Source: Ustilago trichophora (taxonomy: Eukaryota > Basidiomycota > Ustilaginomycetes > Ustilaginales > Ustilaginaceae). From it: a stretch of DNA of 64,000 bases. A model generated the notes under the pieces. The model had not been told where the DNA came from. It saw nothing but the letters and a program-made list of their open reading frames with translations, and ran no database searches. Below are positions 55,683-64,000 of the stretch, one piece after another; positions within the stretch are counted from its first letter, which is position 1; each line of letters starts with the position of its first letter. The position numbers and the translations under genes are program-made. The stretch is taken from assembly GCA_900323505.1 (NCBI GenBank), contig OOIN01000043.1:558001-622000 (forward strand). The letters are read 5' to 3'.

Positions 55683-56923
55683 GCAGACTCTAATCGAAGT
55701 CGCATCAGCCGAGGAAGGGCAGCGTCAATCTCGTAAACGGCTCTCTTGCTGCTCCTCTTGCCAAACGTTCACACACATAAACCACACATTCGCTATCGGA
55801 AAGAGAGGATTTTTTTCCCCCTTTCATCTTGCTAACGCTGAGGAGAATAGACCTTCTTGTGGAAGCGAACACGGTTGCCACCAACCAGACGGCTTTGACT
55901 CTAGCTCGTCGTTCCACCTTTCCCTCCCTCTCTACCTACCCAGAGTTTGCCATTGTCCGACTAGTCAGAAACAACATGCTTTTTGAGCTTGCTCAAGGTA
56001 CATGCTGTAGGAGCTTAACATGAGCTAAATCTTACCAAGCCTCGTCCGCCCTTTGTCCCACACTGTTTGGCCCTGGCAAGCCAATTGGGCTCGATGAGCT
56101 TATTCGACAGAAGGTACAACGGGTCGTGCTATGCCCTCATTTCACAACGCCAGTGCCACTTGCAATGGCGCGATACACTCTCAGCTGCGGCAAACGGTTG
56201 GACCGGAAACAAACCTTGTCAGCCCAGTCTCACAACGTGCAAGCTCATGGTCTTGGCGAGGCTCAAAGTGTCACAAAACCATGCCGAATCAGCGGGGTAA
56301 AGCGATTTCGACACGGCAAGAAATTCATTTCAGCCCATCGTTGATCGACTTCCCACCGACGCACGAGTTCGGCATTCTCGCTCTGGAACAAGTTGGTACT
56401 TTGTGGCCAACATTCTCTGTCGAAACCTTCGATAGAAGCACAAAACGCAACGGCTCCAAAGGCAGTCGAAGCTCGGCATACCCGATAGAGCAAAGAAAAG
56501 GGAGGTGGAGTCGAGACTCTTTTTCGCACGGCATGGTTGCGAAGACTGGAAAGCTTTGGAACCTTGTTGTCGGGGTCGGACATGACCGGGCACCGGTATC
56601 AGCAGTGGCCTCGACCGCTGTGATCACCCAAACTTCGTTTTGTCCTTGCAATCTGGCTTCTTTACGCTTCTGACGCGAGGTTATATCTCCGGATTACGAA
56701 GACGATCGTACGAGACTGGACTATGAGCAGCGGAATCGACAAGCTCGTTCCATCTGATATACACAGCCACTCGACACAGAGATCAGATGACCTTCATTGC
56801 AGAGCTTCCAAAAGTCCAGAGGCGGCCGGATGTGACGAATACAAGCGATACGTATACAAGCAAGATACAAGGCGTCAACTTGTGCGTGGTGAGTGCAGAC
56901 CATCTTAATAATATCCCCATGTT

Positions 56924-59900
56924 TCACGAGCGTTGGATGTGCGTAGGTGGAAGCTCGACAATCTTGACTTCGGGCGCTGAGCTTCCTTCCGCCTGTCTCT
57001 CTGACTTCTCTGGCGATTGAGGCGAAGGGCTCAGTCCGTGTTCCAGAATATGGAATGCTTTGTCAGCCGCCGAAGGTGTCTTCTTTGCATCCTCCTTCTC
57101 ATCTCCAACGTTGCTCGCTGCTCCGTTGCCGGAAGCCTGTTCGATTATGCGCGCTTCATCTGACGTTACTTTGACACCACCGGACCCATTCGGAGAGGGT
57201 TGCGGCTGCTCGGTACCAGCCACTGCTTCGGTCGACGACACGGCGACGGTGGGATTCGAGGCGGGAGCGTCCGGGAAGGTCGATGCAAAGGCACCACCAG
57301 CAACATTGCCCAATGCAGTTGCCGCGACAGGCCCACCGGGCGCTGCGGCAGAGAGAGGATGCAACGATTTGGCCGACGCACCGAGGCTGGCGAATTGTCC
57401 GGTACCTCGGTTGGCCGATGGGCTCGCGGCTCGAGGAGGCCCAAGGCTAAAGCCATTGGCCGGTGGGTCGCCATTCTGTAGAGGCGACTCGTAGGGCCTG
57501 GACAATGGCGACTTGGCTGGAGTGTGACGCATCGGGAATGATCCTGACGGTTGCGAAGGTCGATGGAATCCGGGACTGCCCAAGGTTGCGCCATACGAAG
57601 GTGAGCGTGGCGACATGGCGCCGGCGCCGTTGCCCATCGCTGACGTGCCCGGGCTGGAGACACCACCAGATGAAGGCGAGCGTGGCGAACCAATGGCCGA
57701 GAACTGCGGCGTCTGTGTGGGTCGGCCCATGCCCAATCCACTGTGGGAGGGGACAGCTCCACCCGTGCCGTTTGTTGTCTTGTTAGCGGTTGCAGGGTCC
57801 GGCTTGCTGGGATCCCCTACCACATTACCACTCACGCTAGGAGAGGGAAGCAAAGGGCGGCCAAAGGTGGGGGCGTTGTCCCCTAATCCTCCTATGGGCA
57901 CGGCGTGACTCGAAGGTGGGGGAAGTTGGGCTGTGGCGGGAGAAGATCTAATCGCCGCACCCGACGACGTTAAAACACCGGTCTCTGCAGGCTGTGCTCC
58001 AGCGGTTGGAGGCCGCAATACTTGCGAAGGGATGGTGGGCGGCTTGACCAGTCCATTGTTGGCAACATCGGTGGGAGAGTTTGACTGTGCCGATACCGCA
58101 ACCTTTGCAGCATCTGCGGTTTTGGATCCAGACACGAGTCTGATCCTCTGACGTGGCGATTCTGCGTTGCCACTTGCTGCGGATGCTCCGTCGGCCTTAC
58201 GTGTAGGGCTCTCGGGGCCGTTGCTCGACCGTTTGGTGCTGCGCGGGCTCGCTTTGTCGCGTCGCGAAAGGATGCCAGGAAGAGGAATGGGCGTACCGGC
58301 GGGCGGTGGTCGACACTTGGAGCAGAAAAAGTCGACTGACTCCCAGTCTCGCTTCTTCTTGAGGCCACGGATCTGTCTGTCGAAGCTGTCCCAGCATTTG
58401 ATGTGCTGCCAGACGCCGCAATGCTCGCAGCAAACAATCTCGTTGTCCTCGTCGGGCGGGCTGATGGCAGCTTTTCCGCATACTTCGCAATTGAGCTCCC
58501 ATTCCTCTTCCTCCTCTTCCTCGACCGCATCGCCTTGGCCATTAGCACCGAGGTTCTCTGGAACGGGCGTCGAGTCCTTTGAAGGTGGCGGGATGCCTCC
58601 GTTGGCAATGATCTCTTCTCGCCTTCGTTTGCGATCCTCTCGCTCTCGTTCTCGCCTTTCGCGCTCTTCCTCTTCACGAATGGCTTTGGTCTCGATCTCG
58701 AGCTCTCGAGCGCGCAGACGCTCTTCCCGCTCGCGCAGTCGGGTCTCTCTGGAGCGCTGAGCTTCTTGTTCCTCTTCCTCTTTCTGACGCTTCTGTTCCT
58801 CTTCCTTTCGGATGAGCGCCATCTTCTCCTCCATCCTTGCTCGAGCCTCGCGGTCACGCTCGCGTTCCTCTCGCTCAGACTCCTTCATGGCGATACGGCT
58901 GGAACGCTTTCGGTTGGCTAGGGCCTGCTCCATGGCGCGCTGACGCTCGATCTCGTCCATGGCGGCGAGCACTTGTTCGAGGATCTCGTCGTTGATGAAC
59001 TGATGCAGGTTCTTCTCGTTGGGATCTTTGGACTTGGCGAAGCGTTTGGCAAAGTCGAGCCATTCTTGGCGGGTGACGACGATGGTCTCAAACTCGACCC
59101 ATTCGTCTTCGTCTCCTGCAGTCGCCTTGTCATCCTCCTGATCTTCCTGTGGTTCATCTTCCTCTTCCTCTGCTTCTTTGAGATCTTCTGTTCCTGCGTC
59201 TGCCATCTTGACGTCTTCGTCGGCGTCGTCAGCCTTGGTCTCGTCTTCATCATCGAGTGTGTCGGGAGGTTCGCTGAGTTCTGAATCAGACGAGTAGGAG
59301 GCAGCTGCTGAGCGCGAGGCACGACCGTTGGAAGGTGTAGCTGCGGGCTCGTCTTCTTGTGGTGCGAAGCGGGCTGAGGTTCGAGTGCCTCTTCTAGGAG
59401 GTGGCCGGGATGGCGTGGAGGCAGTCGAGTCAGCGAGCGAGGACCGTGTCCGCTTGGAGGGTGTCGAGGATGGGGTGACATCTGAAACGCGGCTTCGCTT
59501 TGTGCCGGATGACTTTGGGGCAGGAGATGGTTTTGCAGCTGCAGAAGCAGCACGCCTGGCAGCAGCAGCTTCCATTCTAGCACGCTTTGAGCCCTTCTTG
59601 GCGGGAGCACGTGCTTTGGCCGCTGGCTTGGGCTGTGGCTGAGGACGCTGAATCCAGATGCGGTTGTCATCAAACAGCCAGTAAGCATTGTCGTTAGCAT
59701 CCCAGCCGATGGGTGATACCCGCCAAGTGGTGATGTCTTCCTCGGACTTGACGAGTTTGCGGAATCTCTCTGGATCCATGAGCTGCCATTCGCACAAGTC
59801 GTGGAGGGTGGCGATCTTGTCCTCGAGCGAGAGCTGTGCCCACTCGATGGGCTGTTCAGCTGTACCGAAGCGGCTGTTGGATTCGGCATCACGAAGGTCA

Positions 59901-60208
59901 TACTGGGTTCTGAGGTGATGTTGCCAGTTGTCGAGATCGATGGTACGATCGAGAGTCAAAGTGTAGAGAAGGCGCTTGATGAGGTCGGGAACGACATTGG
60001 ATTCGCTGTTCTCAAAGTCAGCCTCGAGGGTTTCGGTCTCGAAGCCGCTCATTCCGAAAGCTTCGTCAAAGACAAAGAGGAACTGACAGACGGCGGCGAA
60101 CTTCCACATTTTGCGAAGACGCTTTGTGATAGGGTGGAGTTCCACCACGGGCGGCGCGGCGGGAGCCGAGGGACCGGCCACAGCGCCGAGAGATCGTCGT
60201 GCAGGCAT
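56924..60208 (-). CDS. RSF1/CECR2-like chromatin-remodelling protein (DDT/WHIM + PHD)
   Basis: The 1094-residue protein has the accessory-subunit layout of ISWI-type remodellers. An N-terminal DDT/WHIM region (about residues 20-180) shows WKFAAVCQFLFVFDEAFG, LSLEDKIATLHDLCEWQLMD and WRVSPIGWDANDNAYWLFDD, the last being the WHIM motif that contacts ISWI. An Ala/Lys-rich and acidic linker and a long Arg/Glu coiled coil (about 430-560) follow. One PHD finger (about 580-635) is complete as Cys4-His-Cys3: NCEVCGKAAI, CCEHCGVWQHIKC and FFCSKC. The C-terminal 450 residues are Pro/Ser/Gly-rich and disordered. I chose the ATG at 60208 (MPARRSLGAV); 60247 would add 13 residues. The SAP30-like gene lies upstream on the same strand. 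Confidence 0.77.
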   Translation of the reverse strand: MPARRSLGAVAGPSAPAAPPVVELHPITKRLRKMWKFAAVCQFLFVFDEAFGMSGFETETLEADFENSESNVVPDLIKRLLYTLTLDRTIDLDNWQHHLRTQYDLRDAESNSRFGTAEQPIEWAQLSLEDKIATLHDLCEWQLMDPERFRKLVKSEEDITTWRVSPIGWDANDNAYWLFDDNRIWIQRPQPQPKPAAKARAPAKKGSKRARMEAAAARRAASAAAKPSPAPKSSGTKRSRVSDVTPSSTPSKRTRSSLADSTASTPSRPPPRRGTRTSARFAPQEDEPAATPSNGRASRSAAASYSSDSELSEPPDTLDDEDETKADDADEDVKMADAGTEDLKEAEEEEDEPQEDQEDDKATAGDEDEWVEFETIVVTRQEWLDFAKRFAKSKDPNEKNLHQFINDEILEQVLAAMDEIERQRAMEQALANRKRSSRIAMKESEREERERDREARARMEEKMALIRKEEEQKRQKEEEEQEAQRSRETRLREREERLRARELEIETKAIREEEERERREREREDRKRRREEIIANGGIPPPSKDSTPVPENLGANGQGDAVEEEEEEEWELNCEVCGKAAISPPDEDNEIVCCEHCGVWQHIKCWDSFDRQIRGLKKKRDWESVDFFCSKCRPPPAGTPIPLPGILSRRDKASPRSTKRSSNGPESPTRKADGASAASGNAESPRQRIRLVSGSKTADAAKVAVSAQSNSPTDVANNGLVKPPTIPSQVLRPPTAGAQPAETGVLTSSGAAIRSSPATAQLPPPSSHAVPIGGLGDNAPTFGRPLLPSPSVSGNVVGDPSKPDPATANKTTNGTGGAVPSHSGLGMGRPTQTPQFSAIGSPRSPSSGGVSSPGTSAMGNGAGAMSPRSPSYGATLGSPGFHRPSQPSGSFPMRHTPAKSPLSRPYESPLQNGDPPANGFSLGPPRAASPSANRGTGQFASLGASAKSLHPLSAAAPGGPVAATALGNVAGGAFASTFPDAPASNPTVAVSSTEAVAGTEQPQPSPNGSGGVKVTSDEARIIEQASGNGAASNVGDEKEDAKKTPSAADKAFHILEHGLSPSPQSPEKSERQAEGSSAPEVKIVELPPTHIQRS

Positions 60209-61052
60209 GATGCTAAGGGACTGGAAGAAGGTTGCCACTGCTTTCAATTGAGCTTGCTGACTCTTCCGGGCCTAGAAGATGATTGCCGAGGGCACGAAAG
60301 GGAGAGATGGATCAACCAAAGCAAGGGACAGATCCTAGTCGCGGCTGAGCGGTGAAAGGGTGTCGTAGCACCAGACTGTAGTCGTATGCCCTAGGAGGGG
60401 CTGGCAGACGAGGTTGAGAGTCGGTGTTGGCCCTTTGGTTGGTTGAAGGAGGTGGACCGAGGTGGAGGAAGGAAGATAGGATTGAAGCGATGTGGTTGGT
60501 GCGAGAAGGAGACAGATTCCGAAGGATGGCTCTCGCGAAAAGCCCGATTTGCAGTAATTCCTCTTTCTGTTGCCAACTGCAGTCTCGCACTTGAACTGTT
60601 TCTTCGCGCTGGATCGGGCGACATCAACCAGAAGCAAAGCAAAAAGAGAAGAAGAAGAGAGGAAGCGCGGCGCGCGACAGAGACGCGAAGCATGAGAATT
60701 GCATTTCTTGTTCCTCTCAAACAAGCAGGATCGCGGATCGGATTTCATGGCCCGATCCGAGTGACAATAGCAAAACCTCTTCCCTTGCACGAACGCACTG
60801 TTCTTTGGCCGGGCAACATACAGACTTCGTCCAGACGCTGTCTGATTCATACACGAAACGGTCCAGATGATCGACCTTGATAGGATAGGGCAACATAGAA
60901 TACACTGAGAGATGCAAAGTAGACGAGACAAGATAGAGACGAAAGGTGCTTGACGGGGAGGAGGGTGGAGCTCCAAACGCCGGGTATGATTAGAATCCTT
61001 GTACTGGTGCGGACCAAGTGGCAACGACGTGCTTACCACGCTGAAAGTGTCG
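60209..61052. other. Intergenic between the RSF1-like and SAP30-like genes
   Basis: 844 bases: the promoter of the RSF1-like gene and the 3' end of the SAP30-like gene. The open frame at 60335-61039 on the - strand could only be reached by an alternative splice of the upstream gene and does not look like protein. Confidence 0.45.
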
Positions 61053-61714
61053 CTACCTAGTACGTTGGGCTATAGCGTCCGGGATCTGGGCCTTATCCGT
61101 CGCAGCATCGCTAAGCCTGTAATGCGCCAGTGGTCTGTTGAGCTCACCCTTTGCGCGGCACTTGTACAGAAAGCCGACCACCACCTCACCTTCCTTTGGA
61201 GCGGGTTGGGCGGCAAAATGTTGTGCAGCTACCGTGCTGAGGTAGTTGGTCGCTGCGTCTGCGTCGAAAAAGTGTGGAGGGCAGGCTAGCTCGTCGTCGT
61301 TCTGCTTGGCTGTGGTGGCGCCAAATGCAGCGGCAGTTTCGGCTGCGCTAGCTTCTGCAGCATTTCGCTTGCGACTGGTCGAGGTTGTGGGTGCGGGGGA
61401 TGCTGCGCGACCTTTACGCTTGCGACCGTTGGACGAGGTTCCGGCATCTTGTGTCGAGTCTTGCGGTGGGTACGAGTGGGCGAGATCGTAGAAGGAGACG
61501 TAGGACTGAACTACTTCGGATGGGAGTGCGTGGAAGTCTACTACTGGGTCTGTGGTGCATGCAGCGCAGAAGTCGGACAGCGATACGAAGCAGGTTAGTA
61601 GAGGTGTAGGGCATGGTTGGGTATGGCACAAAGAAGGGGGGGAAACTTACCTCGCTCAACGTCGTCGTTGGCCTTGGACTTATCTTTGGACTTTGAGTCG
61701 TCGTTTGCGACCAT
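61053..61714 (-). CDS. SAP30-like Sin3-histone deacetylase complex subunit
   Basis: Two exons (61651-61714 and 61053-61549; 101-nt intron, GTAAGT donor, CACAG acceptor) give 186 residues. The join reads DDVERDPVVDFHALPSEVVQ, followed by SYVSFYDL, resembling the start of the SAP30 Sin3-binding domain (V-D-F-x-x-L ... Y-x-x-x-x-x-L). After a basic, Ala-rich insertion of about 75 residues (KRKGRAASPAP...SRKRNAAEASA), the segment ATNYLSTVAAQHFAAQPAPK, then EGEVVVGFLYKCRA, matches the second half of that domain. Sin3 recruits the deacetylase Rpd3 through such subunits. The end of the gene is unsure: a GTGAGC just after KCRAK could start a third intron, so the last 24 residues may be wrong. Confidence 0.55.
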
Positions 61715-62752
61715 GTCGGCGGTTTAATAAAGAAGGTGGTGTTCCGAAGCTTGGCCAAGTGACTTGGAGAAAACAGTTTCTGAGAAAGTGATGTCGTAGC
61801 TAACCAAGATGAAGTGAACAACAAAGGTAATGATGTACTGGACGCCTGAGCACAGTCCGGATTAGAGCAGAATACCCGAATCCCGAATTTACAGGTACAG
61901 GACTGTAAAGCAGGGAGAAATTCGTCCAAATTCATTTTTGGCTGCCATGATGCACGTTTCAGCGGCAGCGCTTCCTTCTCTCTTTGTGCTCGGGCCTTGT
62001 GAGCTAAAGGCATTACTGCAAGCACTTTGAGCTTTGGTCCTCTTCCTACCGTTGTATCTCTCCCTCTCGTGCAGATTTAAGCTCGGATCTACTGCTTAGT
62101 TTCTGAGACAGTCTCAGCCGGGCGCTCTCTATACTCTATCAATGGGAGGGATGACACCGTGTGATTGCGGTGAAAAAGGAGGACAGCTGTGATTTTGAAC
62201 TGGACCCTGAGCGGCTGCACCGGACTGGATTTTTGGAAAGTGCAGCTCGCAACTCGCAATAATGCACAACACACCACAACACACCGCACACAGCTCGCTC
62301 TCTTTCTCGTCTGTGAGAAATCACACGAGTGCACCTGCCCTTGCAACATGCTTTGCCTCGTATCACCAAACTCCCACTTACTTGCCATTCTTCACCACCC
62401 TCAACACTCGAAAGACACCAGCGTCGTTGCACGCCACCTCCATCTCATCTCATCACATACCATCCACCCGCCTCCGAGCCTCGACTCCTTTTCGCACCAC
62501 ATTCAGCGCATTGTCACCCAAGCACTAGCCACCCTCCTTCATCTCATCCACTCAGCTAGACTAGACTTCTTCTTGACATCGACAAACGGGCGTTCACAGC
62601 AACAATCGCCACTCTCATGCACTTAATGCGTTGCCGCCATTCATCCTTCTTGATGATCGCTACAAGCTAGAATTCGACACAACAGCCATCTCTTTATGGC
62701 TGGCGGCTGGCAACTTGCATAGGTTTGGCGCTGCCAGTTGCCTTCCATCACC
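61715..62752. promoter_or_regulatory. Divergent upstream region, SAP30-like gene / RhoGEF-like gene
   Basis: 1.04 kb. It is C-rich on the + strand from 62260 to 62560 (CACAACACACC runs, CATCTCATCTCATCACAT) with no protein-like frame. The long pyrimidine-rich leader is probably the RhoGEF 5' region. Confidence 0.45.
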
Positions 62753-64000
62753 ATGAAGCGATTCTTCTCTCGCTTCTCCGCAGGTGGACCCACCTCGCCA
62801 ACCAAGCCTGCATCAGATGCTCCCTTCGATCGTTCCGAAAAGCAAGACTTGGCCGCACCTTCACCAGCTCCAGCGATTCTTGCTCCGTATAACACTGTCG
62901 GGCGAACGAAAGCGCTCGTTGCCAAATTTGAAGCAACCTCTCCAGCACAGCCGGCACCGTCGCATATTTCCACCACTTCGTCTCCCGCGCCACAACTTGA
63001 GATACCCATACCCTCAGCAAAATCGCCACTCTCTGACATACCCCTCGCTCCCTCCGAATATGCTCTTTCTTCTTCGCTTGCTCGATCCGTGCCCAATCGT
63101 GTCCCTGGCTCGAGTCTACCAGCCGATGCCTCCCAAGGTCAAAAGACCGGTACCCTCGGTGTCAGCAGCGAGGCAAAACCTCCACAACAGACGGATCAAG
63201 ACATAGAGCAGCGCCAGCCGAGCTCGGGCAGCCAGACCGCTACCTCCTCAGCGCATGCTAGTAAGACTGTCGCTTTTGCACCCTCCCCTCAGAAGCAGCG
63301 CTCAACATCGCCAGCACAAGTCGGACATCTGCACCGCTTGCCCGCTGCTCAAAGCCTCTCTCGTACCAACTCGAATGACAGCAACCCTTTGATTGGCGGT
63401 AGCAGCTTTGCGCGGCCCACCGCCGCCAGTCAGGCCAGATCCAGAACTTGGACAAGATCTGCAGCAAGCGATGCTAGCCAGCATGTCGCCTCTAGCGGAG
63501 CTCACAGCCTTCGCGAAAAGGGCACATCCAGTCACGCCCGCTCGTCAAAAGCGAGCCATGCTTCCTCAGTCCGCACAACGGCGCGTCGCAGCTATTCGTA
63601 CTCGAGCGGCCCCGCTTCCAGAGATGGCGAACCTTCGGCTGCCGTATCCACATCCTCGGTTGTGGCAAATCGCACCAACGATGCTCCTTTGTCTATCGGA
63701 AGGGGCACCTCACTTGATATTGCGCCTTCCAAAGGCGCTGATGCAGCAGGACCGCTGCAGTTCCCAACTCGCACTTCATTGCCCATGCGCATGAGCTACT
63801 CTGGCTCCACCAACAGTCGACCAGCAAGTCGGAGGAGCAGCGTCGATCCCACTTCACCCACCGGCTCCAATGAGCCCGTCGTCTTTCCACACTCTGGCGT
63901 TGGTGCTTCCCGGTCTTTTGGCTTTCCGACCTGGAGCGAGATGACGCATGAGGAGCTCGTTCGAAATCTCGGTCCAAGGGAGAGGACACGCCAAGAGGTC
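62753..64000 (+). CDS. Probable RhoGEF (DH-domain protein), 5' part only
   Basis: The ATG at 62753 (CATCACC context) opens a frame of 416 codons that is still open at the window end. The N-terminal region is basic and Ser/Pro/Ala-rich, starting MKRFFSRFSAGGPTSPTKPA, with ALVAKFE at about residue 63 and many Ser/Thr-Pro sites; it is disordered. The last visible residues, WSEMTHEELVRNLGPRERTR and QEV, are the kind of lead-in helix seen just before a Dbl-homology domain in fungal Rho guanine-nucleotide exchange factors (ERxRQEV.. then the first DH helix). The DH and PH domains themselves would be outside the window, so this name is an inference from the last 25 residues. Confidence 0.5.
   Translation, partial: MKRFFSRFSAGGPTSPTKPASDAPFDRSEKQDLAAPSPAPAILAPYNTVGRTKALVAKFEATSPAQPAPSHISTTSSPAPQLEIPIPSAKSPLSDIPLAPSEYALSSSLARSVPNRVPGSSLPADASQGQKTGTLGVSSEAKPPQQTDQDIEQRQPSSGSQTATSSAHASKTVAFAPSPQKQRSTSPAQVGHLHRLPAAQSLSRTNSNDSNPLIGGSSFARPTAASQARSRTWTRSAASDASQHVASSGAHSLREKGTSSHARSSKASHASSVRTTARRSYSYSSGPASRDGEPSAAVSTSSVVANRTNDAPLSIGRGTSLDIAPSKGADAAGPLQFPTRTSLPMRMSYSGSTNSRPASRRSSVDPTSPTGSNEPVVFPHSGVGASRSFGFPTWSEMTHEELVRNLGPRERTRQEV

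Larger units (their letters stand above)
52331..56923. other. 4.6-kb stretch with no convincing protein gene
   Basis: It has only short or poorly started ORFs. Contents are an A46 tract (53227-53272), an (AC)12 tract (54701-54724), TACTG arrays (53621-53644, 55659-55682), a T-rich stretch near 54054, and several CT-rich runs. The longest ATG frame (56131-56673, 180 codons) lacks any domain and overlaps an equally long frame on the other strand. Non-coding RNA genes or long promoters are possible; I could not identify a tRNA or rRNA. Confidence 0.55.

Noticed and set aside
56131..56673. 180-codon ATG frame in the gene-poor stretch
   Set aside because: It has no domain or motif, and equally long frames lie on the opposite strand, so it is probably chance.

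Overview
The window looks like nuclear DNA of a smut fungus or close relative (Ustilaginales, Basidiomycota). Three things suggest this: fungal housekeeping genes packed closely on both strands; few introns, about 90-145 nt long, with GTAAGT/GTGAGY donors; and a tandem block of intronless genes for fast-diverging secreted proteins set between conserved genes, the usual form of a smut effector cluster. Genus and species cannot be fixed from the sequence alone.

Left flank (1-25655), conserved genes: 3' part of an N-terminal glutamine amidohydrolase (NTAQ1); Rtt109 H3K56 acetyltransferase; a Nha1-type Na+/H+ antiporter; Gpi11/PIG-F; a six-repeat Ish1 protein (2 exons); the APC/C RING subunit Apc11 (4 exons, rebuilt here); a PHAF1/UPF0183 protein; a TatD/Scn1-like hydrolase; a small mitochondrial membrane protein (3 exons); gamma-glutamyltransferase; and a Prp24/SART3 U4/U6 recycling factor.

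Centre (26412-46486), the secreted-protein cluster. Ten intronless genes, called A to J here, each start with a signal peptide; nine are on the + strand and the last (J) is on the - strand. None matches a family I can name. By eye, B to I share one domain of about 140-160 residues: a helical start, a core strand of Y/F-x-x-W type, a Y-x-x-G-A/x-h-E/x motif and a Ser/Leu-rich end. B, C and D carry one 'N-type' copy, E, H and I one 'C-type' copy, and F and G one of each. A and J, at the two borders, look like a second, related pair. Upstream DNA was duplicated with the genes (one block shared by B/C/D, another by F/G/H), so the cluster grew by tandem duplication that included promoters. Relics of a further signal-peptide gene lie at 30831-30977 and, inverted, at 34952-35073.

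Right flank (46864-64000): a Som1-like mitochondrial protein (3 exons), an intracellular GH13 alpha-amylase, an unrecognised disordered protein, a 4.6-kb stretch with no convincing gene, an RSF1-like DDT/WHIM-PHD chromatin protein, a SAP30-like Sin3-complex subunit, and the 5' part of a probable Rho guanine-nucleotide exchange factor that runs off the window. The flanking genes are ordinary. The biology worth a closer look is the undescribed secreted domain family and its duplicated promoters.
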